Below are positions 44,858-52,786 of a DNA stretch of 64,000 bases, one piece after another; positions within the stretch are counted from its first letter, which is position 1, and every line of letters starts with the position of its first letter. Below the pieces are notes generated by a model, which made no database searches, was not told where the DNA came from, and saw only the letters and a list, made by a program, of their open reading frames with translations. Position numbers and translations under genes: made by a program. Origin of the DNA: PoT sp049331405 (GTDB lineage Bacteria; Planctomycetota; Planctomycetia; Isosphaerales; Isosphaeraceae); the NCBI RefSeq assembly GCF_049331405.1, contig NZ_CP186274.1, positions 1,798,001 through 1,862,000 on the forward strand. Reading direction: 5' to 3'.

Positions 44858-45397
44858 ATGAGCACTGATGGCCAGGAAGCACGAATGGGACGAGTCGCGA
44901 TCACATTATTCCTCTTGGTGGCGTTCATTCTGATCCGAGGGCGGATATTCCCGCAGGAGGATCAGATGCAACGCCTCGTCGACGGACTGCCGCATTCCCA
45001 ACTCGTCGAGCTGGACTTGTTGCTCGACACGAGGGATTGGCCGATACACTCGAAAATTGTAAAAATTAAAGATATCTCGACTCTCCAGTATGTAAATACG
45101 AGAATACTCAAGCAAGATGGGCGCGAGATCGTGAGCGAGCCCGAGGTGGTGAGTTACGGCTTCTCTCCGATCGACGCCGTTTTCGTGTTCAAGGATGGGA
45201 GCCGATACGATGCGATCGTCACCGTGCCCGACCGGGGCGAATGCCTGTACATCACGTATCCAATAGACTGGTTTGATACTGAAGCGTGTGATGATAAAAG
45301 ATATTACGTTTGGATGAGCCGAACGGGGACGAAAAAAATCTACGATGTATTCGGCGATATGGGGTGGTTCGATCCGTATCCGTTGAAGCCCAAATAA
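44858..45397 (+). CDS. Hypothetical protein with N-terminal membrane anchor
   Basis: A 179-residue protein with a membrane helix at about 12-26 (ITLFLLVAFILI) and a soluble C-terminal domain, mainly beta, ending WFDPYPLKPK. It lies between two minus-strand paralogs (44266-44637 and 45452-45787). GGAG lies 9 bases before the ATG at 44858; longer frames upstream look non-coding. It has lower GC at third positions than its neighbours. No family is recognised. Confidence 0.6.
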   Translation: MSTDGQEARMGRVAITLFLLVAFILIRGRIFPQEDQMQRLVDGLPHSQLVELDLLLDTRDWPIHSKIVKIKDISTLQYVNTRILKQDGREIVSEPEVVSYGFSPIDAVFVFKDGSRYDAIVTVPDRGECLYITYPIDWFDTEACDDKRYYVWMSRTGTKKIYDVFGDMGWFDPYPLKPK

Positions 45398-45451
45398 TTC
45401 TCCTGCAAATCACGCCGAACAACTTCTCGGGCATTGCTCCTCGACGGGTCT

Positions 45452-45787
45452 CTACTCTTCCTCGTCCGCCTCGAATCGGCAGCCCAGTCTCTTGGCGACG
45501 TCCTCCGCGATCGCGATGACTTCCCTGGTGTCGCCGAAGACGTCGATGACGTCCGAGCCATTCTCGGACCATCCGATGGTCCCCACCCGCTCGCCATCGA
45601 TCACGACGCCCGCGACATCCTTGCGTGCCTTGAACACCATGGGCTCCTTCGTGAAGGGGTTGATCCCATGCTTCGGCTTCGGCGCGACGAGGTTGGGATG
45701 TTCCCGGACCACCTTGAGCCAGAGCTTCCGATCGATCGTTTCCAGGTCGCTCGAGATCTCGCCGAGGTAGTCCATCCATCCCTCCAT
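45452..45787 (-). CDS. Small hypothetical protein, paralog of 44266-44637
   Basis: A 111-residue soluble protein with blocks MDYLGEISSD, REHPNLVAPKPKHGINPFTK, EPMVFKARKD, VVIDGERVGTIGW and VIAIAEDVAKRLG, matching its paralog 0.8 kb away. The open frame continues far upstream, but that part is antisense to the gene at 45974 and not protein-like. The start could also be ATG 45775, which has GAGGG just before it. Its function is unknown. Confidence 0.65.
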   Translation of the reverse strand: MEGWMDYLGEISSDLETIDRKLWLKVVREHPNLVAPKPKHGINPFTKEPMVFKARKDVAGVVIDGERVGTIGWSENGSDVIDVFGDTREVIAIAEDVAKRLGCRFEADEEE

Positions 45788-45973
45788 TTCATGGCCGGTT
45801 CGAAAGCGACGCCGCCGATTTCCGGCCTGGCCGCCCGACTCATGGCCGATCCACCTCGGCACAAGGAGCCGTCGCCAGGCGGGCCCGCCGTCCGAGGTTG
45901 CGGTGTCACGAAACTCGAATCTGACTATAATAATGGCGGCGTGGACGAACGAGAATTGCCGAGGGGTCCGAGA

Positions 45974-47314
45974 ATGTCGAGCCGCTTCCTCATCGCCGTG
46001 TTGATGATCGCCGCCGCGGGTGTGCCCGCGAGGGCCGAGGAGGCCGCGACGGTCGCCGAGGCGACGAAGGCCCTCGACCTCGCCACGTTCCCGCTCATGC
46101 CGGGGGCCGAGGCGAAGGAGGGGCGTCGCCTGGCCATCCTCGACTACACCGCCAAGGGGGATTGTCGAGGCGCCTACGCCTTCCAGAAGAAGCAACTTGA
46201 GCAGCGCGGCTGGAAGGAGGCCCCCAAGTCCAGCGTGAGCGACCAGTCGTGCAGCGGGGCCTTCCTCAAGGACGGCTTCACGGTCTCGGTCTCCACCAAC
46301 CCCTCGTACGGCCCCGCAGGCGTCGGGATGGTGGACATCCGCCTGGCGAACCACGGCAACGTCGACGTGAGCAAGCTCCCGGTCCCCACGGGCGCGAAGC
46401 CGCTCTATGCCTTCGACACCGTCGCCGCCTACATCACCGAGGCCACCGTCAGGGAGACGACCGAGGCCCTCAAGGCGCTCTACGCGTCGAAGGGCTGGCA
46501 GCCTTACGGGAAGGCGGGAGACTCCCTCTTCTTCAAGCAGAACGCGGTCAAGCTCACCGCCTGGCCCTCGGCGGCTGCGGCGCAGAAGGGCAAGACCGTG
46601 ATCCAGCTCTCGACCGAGCTGATGTCTGCCGACCTCCCCGCCCCCCCGAAGCTGGTCGAGGCCTCCTACGCCGACGCGACCAGGGCCCTCACCCTCGAGG
46701 CCGACATGAAGCCCGAGGACCTCGCGGCCTTCTACAAGGAGGCCCTGGGCAAGGCGGGCTGGAAGCCGACCACCGCCGACCCCGTCAAGGTCGACTTCCG
46801 AAGCATGCTCATCTTTCGCAATGATGCCAGGGACATCATCACCCTGAAGATGAACTCGAACAGCCTCCGCGGCACGCTGCGGGCGAGCCTCGAACAGGAA
46901 TCGGCCGCCGAGTTCGAGGAGAAGGCCCGCCGGGCCGAGGCCCTCAGCGCCAAGCTCAAGTCTGCCTCGGCCGAGTACATGAAACGCGCCGCCGAGAAGG
47001 CGGACAGGGATCGCGTCAAGATCGCGATCGACCTCCCCGCCGGCGCGAGCAAGGTCTCGCGGTCCAGGGACCGCGTCGAATTCAAGCTCCCCAAGGGCAG
47101 GGCCAGGGCCGCCGTCGAGGACATCTACAACGCGCTCGTGAAGGCAGGCTGGAAGAGCAAGCCCCCCCAATTCGAACAGTTGACCGGCACCGTCACCCTG
47201 GACAAGGCCGCGGGCGTCAAGCTGGTGATCCTCTACGTCGACACCGGCTTCGCCGAGGCCAGCGTCATGCTCTCCGCCTTCGGCGCCGACATCGAGGAGC
47301 CGAAGGGGCCGTAG
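45974..47314 (+). CDS. Exported hypothetical protein with repeated domains
   Basis: A 446-residue protein with a signal peptide (1-22, ending ARA). The body has at least three similar units built around a helix and a xxGWKxxP turn: QKKQLEQRGWKEAP (about 70-85), LKALYASKGWQPYG (about 165-180), YKEALGKAGWKPTT (about 260-275) and YNALVKAGWKSKP (about 395-408). A charged coiled coil lies at about 310-345. The repeated ALYxxxGW pattern suggests tandem copies of a small alpha/beta domain, probably periplasmic. No enzyme motif is seen. AGGGG precedes the ATG. Confidence 0.75.
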   Translation: MSSRFLIAVLMIAAAGVPARAEEAATVAEATKALDLATFPLMPGAEAKEGRRLAILDYTAKGDCRGAYAFQKKQLEQRGWKEAPKSSVSDQSCSGAFLKDGFTVSVSTNPSYGPAGVGMVDIRLANHGNVDVSKLPVPTGAKPLYAFDTVAAYITEATVRETTEALKALYASKGWQPYGKAGDSLFFKQNAVKLTAWPSAAAAQKGKTVIQLSTELMSADLPAPPKLVEASYADATRALTLEADMKPEDLAAFYKEALGKAGWKPTTADPVKVDFRSMLIFRNDARDIITLKMNSNSLRGTLRASLEQESAAEFEEKARRAEALSAKLKSASAEYMKRAAEKADRDRVKIAIDLPAGASKVSRSRDRVEFKLPKGRARAAVEDIYNALVKAGWKSKPPQFEQLTGTVTLDKAAGVKLVILYVDTGFAEASVMLSAFGADIEEPKGP

Positions 47315-47383
47315 ATTTATGCTGTAAAAATACCTTTTCATGGTTCCGCAGGTTTCTTTGCGGTTCGGCTGTGAGGCAAGGTC

Positions 47384-47857
47384 ATGAGACTCGAGGAGGA
47401 CGTCGAGATCGAGGCCGGGCCCGCCGCGCTCTTCCGGCTCTCGCAGGATTACGGCCGTCGCCTGGAGTGGGACCCGTTCCTGAAGTCGGCGAGCCTCGTC
47501 GGCGATGCCCGGGCGGCCGATGTCGGGGTCCGCGCCCTCTGCGTCTCGCGCAGCGGGTGGGCGATGGAGACGGAGTACGTCTCCTTCAATCCGCCTCGAA
47601 CCACGGCCGTCAAGATGACGAAGGGGCCGTGGTTCCTCGAAAGCTTCGCGGGCTCGTGGCGGTTCGAGGAAGTCTCGCCGGGTCGGACCCGAGTCGGCTT
47701 CCGCTACAGCCTGCGGGCCCGGCCGAGGTCGCTCGCCTGGCTCCTCAACCCGATCCTCTCCATGGTGTTTTCCCGAGACACCCGCAACCGCCTTCGATGC
47801 TTGAAGGAGGCCGTCGAGCGTGGCGATCTCATGCCCGACGCAGGGCCAGACGCCTGA
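47384..47857 (+). CDS. SRPBCC (polyketide cyclase-like) family protein
   Basis: A 157-residue protein with the START/SRPBCC helix-grip pattern: MRLEEDVEIEAGPAALFRL at the start, RLEWDPFLKSASLVG, a central TEYVSFNPPRTTAVKM strand pair, SWRFEEVSPGRTRVGF and a long C-terminal helix ending in RNRLRCLKEAVE. Such proteins bind hydrophobic ligands. The ligand cannot be told, and the family is not necessarily enzymatic. The start has AAGG close upstream. Confidence 0.8.
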   Translation: MRLEEDVEIEAGPAALFRLSQDYGRRLEWDPFLKSASLVGDARAADVGVRALCVSRSGWAMETEYVSFNPPRTTAVKMTKGPWFLESFAGSWRFEEVSPGRTRVGFRYSLRARPRSLAWLLNPILSMVFSRDTRNRLRCLKEAVERGDLMPDAGPDA

Positions 47858-47937
47858 GCATTCCCTCTTGCAACGTCATGCCGCCATGAAATGAGCATCT
47901 TATTGTCAGATCGATCGAATGACATGGAGATCACTTG

Positions 47938-48420
47938 ATGCGGATCTCATTCGATCTCGATGATACGCTGATCTGCTACCAGCCGGGCACTCCCTGCGAG
48001 CCTCGACCGCGCCGGGTTCGGTGGCTGCTGACCTCGCGCGAGCCGCTGCGGTCGGGGAGTCGCGAGTTGATGCTGGCGCTCGAGCGGCGAGGGTGGGAGG
48101 TCTGGATCTATACGACCTCGTACCGGACGCCATGGTCGGTCCGGCGATGGCTCAAGTCTTACGGGATACGCGTCGGGCGGGTCATCAATCAGAAGGGGCA
48201 CGAGCGGCGGATCCGGCAAGCGACCCCTCCGCGGCCCCCGAGCAAGCATCCGGGGCTCTTCGACATCGACTTGCATGTGGACGACCTGGAGGGGGTCCGG
48301 ATCGAAGGGGAATGGCATGGCTTCCGGGTCCTGGTCGTCGCCCCGGATGATGTCGAATGGGCGGAGAAGGTCCTTTCCGCGGCCGAGGCGATCCGAGCCG
48401 GATCCGACTTCGCGTCGTAG
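47938..48420 (+). CDS. HAD-like hydrolase
   Basis: A 160-residue protein starting MRISFDLDDTLICY, the HAD motif I with nucleophile Asp6 and Asp8. Motif II is the Thr in VWIYTTSY (about residue 60), the Lys in INQKGH could be motif III, and VDD in DLHVDDLEG (about 112-120) is motif IV. It lacks a large cap domain, so it is a small C0/C1-type phosphatase or related protein. GGAGA lies 7 bases before the ATG at 47938; a TTG directly before it is less likely. Confidence 0.8.
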   Translation: MRISFDLDDTLICYQPGTPCEPRPRRVRWLLTSREPLRSGSRELMLALERRGWEVWIYTTSYRTPWSVRRWLKSYGIRVGRVINQKGHERRIRQATPPRPPSKHPGLFDIDLHVDDLEGVRIEGEWHGFRVLVVAPDDVEWAEKVLSAAEAIRAGSDFAS

Positions 48421-48468
48421 CCTTGGGCTTCGTAGAACGGGTTTCGAGGCGATCCCCACGCAAGGCGA

Positions 48469-49311
48469 TCACCCCCGGCGGAGGTCGGTGCCGGGGCGTT
48501 TCAGGAGCTTGGGTGAGAGCTGGGTGCGGACGTAATCCTCGATGAATTCGAGGTCGATCCCGAGCTGCGCGAGTGAGAGGCGGGTGCGGACCATCTTCTG
48601 GGCGAGGGGGATGAGCTCGCGGACGTGGTCGCGGGCGTAGTCGATGATCGCCAGGGGGGAGCGGAGGGCCCCGGCGTGCTCGGGCGCGACGGGGACGCTG
48701 CGGTCGAACTTCGCCTTGATCGCGTCGTGCAGGCAGAGGTCGGGGTAGGCCTCCTGCAGGGCCCGCAACGCCAGGAAGCCGTTCGGAAATTGCTGGAAGA
48801 GGTTCGCGGCGTCGGTCGCGTTGATCTTCTCGATGCCGGTGTCTTCTTTGCGGTGGCGCGGGAGGTACGTCTCGCGCCAGTCGATCGGCTCGCGCACCCG
48901 GATCTCGCGACGCGACGAGGAATACGGCCGCGGCGAGGCCGGGCGAGGCTCCATCTCCTCGGGGATCGGCCGGTCGGTCGAGGGGCCGCGGAACCCGCCG
49001 AGGAAGTCGGCGATCAGGTCGTCGGCGTTGGCGGCGTCGAGGTCGCTGGGGAAGGCGTGGCGCGAGATCGCGGCCTGCACGAGGTTCCAGGCGTCCTCGA
49101 TGCGATGGAACTCGGCGACGTCGCCCCCCTTGTCGGGGTGATGCTTGCGGGCTAGGCCTCGGAAGATGCGCTGGGCCTCCTCGAACGTGGCGTCGTTCGG
49201 GACCCCGAGGGTCGCGAATGCCTCGACCGTCTCGGCGTCGAAGTTCAGGCCGCGTGCCACCTTCTCGAGCTCGCCGGCCTCGGGGCCAGTCGCTCCGTCT
49301 TCGCGAGCCAT
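48469..49311 (-). CDS. J-domain protein with novel C-terminal region
   Basis: A 280-residue protein with an N-terminal J domain (about 30-85). It contains HPD at 58-60 (RKHHPDKGGD) and the helices that stimulate DnaK ATPase. No Gly/Phe or zinc-finger region follows; instead there is a disordered stretch (about 95-140) and a helical C-terminal domain (about 140-275, INATDAANLFQQFPNGFLAL). It is probably a dedicated co-chaperone or scaffold that brings DnaK to one client. An 8-bp palindrome lies upstream. Confidence 0.8.
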   Translation of the reverse strand: MAREDGATGPEAGELEKVARGLNFDAETVEAFATLGVPNDATFEEAQRIFRGLARKHHPDKGGDVAEFHRIEDAWNLVQAAISRHAFPSDLDAANADDLIADFLGGFRGPSTDRPIPEEMEPRPASPRPYSSSRREIRVREPIDWRETYLPRHRKEDTGIEKINATDAANLFQQFPNGFLALRALQEAYPDLCLHDAIKAKFDRSVPVAPEHAGALRSPLAIIDYARDHVRELIPLAQKMVRTRLSLAQLGIDLEFIEDYVRTQLSPKLLKRPGTDLRRG

Positions 49312-49353
49312 GCGGGGGCTTCCTCAAGCATCAAAGCCGGTTTGACGTTTCAA

Positions 49354-49374
49354 AGGTGCAAGACCGTTGCACCT
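49354..49374. promoter_or_regulatory. Perfect 8-bp inverted repeat upstream of the J-domain gene
   Basis: AGGTGCAA (49354-49361) and TTGCACCT (49367-49374) with a 5-base spacer, 43-63 bases before the J-domain ATG and about 95 bases after the stop of the gene at 49468. It could be an operator or the upstream gene's terminator; no T-tract follows. Confidence 0.4.
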
Positions 49375-49467
49375 CTGCCTCGATGCTATCCTTCGGCCCA
49401 TCGGCAATTCAAGAGCCTTCGTGGGTGAGGTGCGGCTTTGGAAGGCTCCTGGGGATCAAGGATGGTC

Positions 49468-50007
49468 TCAAAAGGACCCGATCGTGAAATATCCGATGGG
49501 GCTTCCGCGAGAATTCGCCAGGAGCAGGGCGATCGACGCGGCACAGAACCCCGCCGCCCCGCAGGCGCAGAGCCAGGCCCGACTGAGGACGGCCTGTCGA
49601 ACTCCGAGGATGAACGGGACCAGCAATGCGGTGCTCGCGACGTTGCCGTGCATGAACGGCTCGGACATCATCAACGCGATCGCATAAATCGAGAGGGTGG
49701 TGGACGAGAAGGAGATCACGATCCGAAACGGATCCTGGCGAACTTCCATGAGCCGGACGATTGCCTCGACGATGAGCATGGCGACGGAGAGGAGGCTCAC
49801 GACCGCGGGAATTCCCGAGTCGATCCCGAGCCGGTAGTGCCTCGGGCCGGCGAACTCGGCGAGGCTGGCGTAGCCGACTCCCAGGATGAGCGGAGCATAC
49901 ATAAATAAGATGTTGAGGCAAGTCCGAATCACGGCACGAGGGCTCCTCGCATCCCAGGTCGGTCGACATCCATTCTTCCGAGGGGCTTTCTCATCGCGGG
50001 AGACCAT
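49468..50007 (-). CDS. Multi-pass membrane protein
   Basis: A 179-residue protein with four likely helices (about 30-48, 65-85, 96-114 and 138-163) and a basic N-terminus. Its start overlaps the end of the upstream gene by 17 bases, so the two are probably co-translated. No transporter or enzyme motif is seen; function unknown. Confidence 0.7.
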   Translation of the reverse strand: MVSRDEKAPRKNGCRPTWDARSPRAVIRTCLNILFMYAPLILGVGYASLAEFAGPRHYRLGIDSGIPAVVSLLSVAMLIVEAIVRLMEVRQDPFRIVISFSSTTLSIYAIALMMSEPFMHGNVASTALLVPFILGVRQAVLSRAWLCACGAAGFCAASIALLLANSRGSPIGYFTIGSF

Positions 50008-50452
50008 CCGGGGGTGTTGGCAACGGTTGGTCGGCCTGGGGACGCCGCTGCCTGGCGTGGGCGATCAGCAGGCCGAGGCTGAGCGCGATCGCCAGGGTTC
50101 CGCCCACCATGAATGTTAATTGGCCCATCGCCATGCCCATGCCTCGCCTCGGCTTGACGGGATGATCGCCATACCGGGCGATGAGGTCGCAGATGATGCC
50201 CGCGAGGATCGCCTGGACGACGGCCCCGATCACGGCTCCCGCGATCGCCGGGGGGAAGGGGGGCGTCATCCGCCACTTGCCGAGCCTGGCGCCGATCAAC
50301 GGGCCGAAGACCGGGAAGAACAGGAGCACGAAGACCACCATCCCGATGCTCCCGAGCGCCCCGACGAGCGCGCAGCCGAGGGCACTGATCAGCACGAGGA
50401 GCATGATCATCCAGAGCCGTATCGTCGGCAACCGCCTGGCGGGTTCAAGCAT
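49991..50452 (-). CDS. Multi-pass membrane protein
   Basis: A 153-residue protein with about five hydrophobic segments (12-27, 30-53, 68-90, 104-125) and a Pro/Arg-rich tail. A Gly/Ala-rich pattern (GALGSIGMVVFVLLFFPVFG) suggests tight helix packing. It is followed by an overlapping membrane protein gene, and the pair may form one complex. Family not recognised. Confidence 0.7.
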   Translation of the reverse strand: MLEPARRLPTIRLWMIMLLVLISALGCALVGALGSIGMVVFVLLFFPVFGPLIGARLGKWRMTPPFPPAIAGAVIGAVVQAILAGIICDLIARYGDHPVKPRRGMGMAMGQLTFMVGGTLAIALSLGLLIAHARQRRPQADQPLPTPPDGLPR

Positions 50453-50825
50453 GGCATCGGCCTCTCGTCCCGATCGAATCGATCTCGAAGGACCCCGGGC
50501 GGTCTGACGCTCTACGCCCCGTCTGTGTCGGCCCGGCGTGGCCGACGCAATTCGAACTCGGCGTCATGGCTCGGAGCCGGCCCAGGCCCGCGAGGTGCAC
50601 CATGCCGGCGTCGGTCACGCGTGCGAATGGCGCGTGGCTGGCCGAAGACGCGTAGAGATATAACTCCTCGGGGTCGATAGGGGCGAAATGTTCCTCGAAT
50701 TCACGAATCCGAACCGCTCGGGACCTCCGAGGCCCGCGGGCCGATGTTGACCCGGGTCAACACGCAGGGCGCGATGCGACTTCCTCGCCTTGACCCGGTC
50801 CTGAAATTTCCGTATTCCTCCGTTC
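50453..50825. other. Intergenic region with a leucine-rich repeat remnant
   Basis: It separates divergent genes. On the minus strand at about 50561-50625 one repeat-like unit can be read (VTDAGMVHLAGLGRLRAM), matching the repeats of the protein at 22404-24416. It is probably a decayed fragment. Confidence 0.35.
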
Positions 50826-52058
50826 ATGCCTGGACACAAGGATACATATATCGGCCACCTGGACGCGGACTGCTTCTATGTCTCGGCGGAGAGGGTGCGC
50901 GACGAGTTCCTCATTAAAAAGCCGGTGGGGGTGCTCGGGAACCAGGGGGCATGCGTCATCGCCAAGAGCTATGAGATGAAGGCGGCGGGGGTGAAGACGG
51001 GGGAGCCCATCTGGGAGGCGCAGGTCAAGTGCCCGGAAGGGGTGTACATCAAGCGGGATTTTCGCTGGTACGAGGTGCTCAGCCGCAGGATGCTCGAGGT
51101 CGTCCGCGAGCTGTCGGGGAGGGCGGAATATTACTCGATCGACGAGTTCTTCTTCGACGCCACGCCGCCTCGCGGGGAGACGCCCGAGCGATATGCACGC
51201 CGGATCAAAGACCACGTCATGAAGACGGTGGGAGTGCCGGTCACGGTGGGGATCGCCAGGACCCGGTCGCTGGCCAAGCTCATCTCCGACTCGGCCAAGC
51301 CCGAAGGCGCCCGGGCCGTGCTCAACGCCGACGAGGAGGCGGAATTGCTGGCGAACCGGCCGGTGACGGAGATCACCGGCATCGCGGGACGTCGAGAGCG
51401 GAAGCTCCTGCCCTGGGGGATCCGGACCTGCCTCGACTTCGCCCGCGCCGACCGGCGATTGATCCGCGAGCTGCTCACGGCCACCGGCGAGAAGCTCTGG
51501 TGGGAACTGAACGGGGATCCGGTCGAGCGGATCGCCACGGAGCGACCCCCCCACAAGGCGATCAGCCGGGGCGGCAGCTTCGGCGAGGCCTCGGCGTCCC
51601 CCGTCGTGATCTACGCCTGGCTCGTGCGGAACATCGAGCGGCTCATCGAGGAGCTGGAATATTACGAGGTCCGCACCGGGCGGGTCACGGTCTGGGTCGG
51701 CTATCGCGACGGCCAGGCGGGCGAGGGGCACGCGACGCTCGAGGCCCCGACCGACCGCTTCGACGTCCTGCTCGACACCTTGCGCCCCTGCTTGCGGAAG
51801 GCCTGGATCCCGAGGGCCTCGGCCAATCGCATGCACCTGATCGCCGACGGGCTCGTGCCGAGGGCGAAGAGCCAGCTCGGCCTCTTCTCGCCCGCCGACC
51901 CGAGGTCGGAGGCCCTCGCCAGGCTCAAGCGCGAGGTCAACGCCCGCCACGGCCGGTTCATGCTCCGGAGCGCCGCCACGCTGCCGCTGCCGGGGGTCTA
52001 TCGAGACCTCTCAAACGGCTACGACATCTGCGACGTCCACGGCAAGACCTGCTTCTGA
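50826..52058 (+). CDS. Y-family DNA polymerase (DinB/UmuC type)
   Basis: A 410-residue translesion polymerase. The catalytic acids are Asp13 (HLDADCFYVS) and Asp106/Glu107 (YSIDEFFFD). The helix-hairpin-helix region is near LANRPVTEITGIAGRRERKL, and an IMPB little-finger domain follows (about 240-350). The C-terminus ends in DLSNGYDICDVHGKTCF, a short tail with cysteines often found in UmuC-like proteins rather than DinB. The KPVGVLGNQGACVIAKSYE segment also fits UmuC. There is no adjacent umuD, recA or lexA-type gene and no recognisable SOS box. GGAATAC-like bases precede the ATG. Confidence 0.9.
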   Translation: MPGHKDTYIGHLDADCFYVSAERVRDEFLIKKPVGVLGNQGACVIAKSYEMKAAGVKTGEPIWEAQVKCPEGVYIKRDFRWYEVLSRRMLEVVRELSGRAEYYSIDEFFFDATPPRGETPERYARRIKDHVMKTVGVPVTVGIARTRSLAKLISDSAKPEGARAVLNADEEAELLANRPVTEITGIAGRRERKLLPWGIRTCLDFARADRRLIRELLTATGEKLWWELNGDPVERIATERPPHKAISRGGSFGEASASPVVIYAWLVRNIERLIEELEYYEVRTGRVTVWVGYRDGQAGEGHATLEAPTDRFDVLLDTLRPCLRKAWIPRASANRMHLIADGLVPRAKSQLGLFSPADPRSEALARLKREVNARHGRFMLRSAATLPLPGVYRDLSNGYDICDVHGKTCF

Positions 52059-52292
52059 TCCCGACGAGGGGCGTGAAAAAAGACGAGGCCGGGCACGAAA
52101 ACCGATTGGCACGGTCAGGAGCTTCGTTTCCGAGGTCGATCCATGGTTCTGGAGTATTCTTGACGGACTTCGAGTGTCATGAAATTGACTTATTCAATAA
52201 CAGCTCCCCTTGGAAATTCTTCGAGTCCAAGTTTGATTGCACCGCGAGGATGATCGCGGAGCGAATCCATCGAGGCACGCCCAGGCGTCCTC

Positions 52293-52694
52293 TCAGCCCA
52301 ATTCGAGGCGGAAGCGGGCGCGTTGGTTGGCGGCGACGGTCAAAATGCGGGCGAGGGCCTCGAGTTCGACCAGAACTTCGCCCTTCCATTCGAGCCCTTT
52401 GACGGCATCGGGCTTCGAGCGGATGTGCTTGGCGAGGGCCTGCATCGCGGCCTTGCCTGTATTCGGGTCGAACCATTCGGTGCTCTCGCCCATGAGCTTG
52501 ATCAGCTCGTCGGGGTCGCCGCTGAAGTCGTCAGGGATCGGGCGATTGTCCACGAAGGTGGTCAGCGGGGTGAGCTTTGCCGCCTTCGCGATCTCCTCGA
52601 GCTCCTCCATCTCATAAGCGAGTGCCTCGCCGGTCGAGTCGAACTTGGTGCCGTTGAGTTTCGGCTCGAAGACCGGGTAGATGCCTAATCCCAC
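52293..52694 (-). CDS. Small hypothetical protein (GTG start)
   Basis: A 133-residue soluble, acidic protein starting VGLGIYPVFEPKLNG (first residue Met when initiated). It has conserved-looking GEALAYEMEELEEIAKAAKL and a C-terminal VELEALARILTVAANQRARF. The start is decided by CCGGAGG 6 bases before GTG 52694. A longer frame begins at ATG 52787, which overlaps the stop of the upstream esterase gene as TAATG, and cannot be excluded. Function unknown. Confidence 0.65.
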   Translation of the reverse strand: MGLGIYPVFEPKLNGTKFDSTGEALAYEMEELEEIAKAAKLTPLTTFVDNRPIPDDFSGDPDELIKLMGESTEWFDPNTGKAAMQALAKHIRSKPDAVKGLEWKGEVLVELEALARILTVAANQRARFRLELG

Positions 52695-52786
52695 GTCAAT
52701 CCTCCGGTGCGGGTCGTTCGATACGCTTTCGCTCGGCTGAAACTCGTCGGGCCGTCCGGGATCGTGAAGTCCAACAAGCTTGGTCA

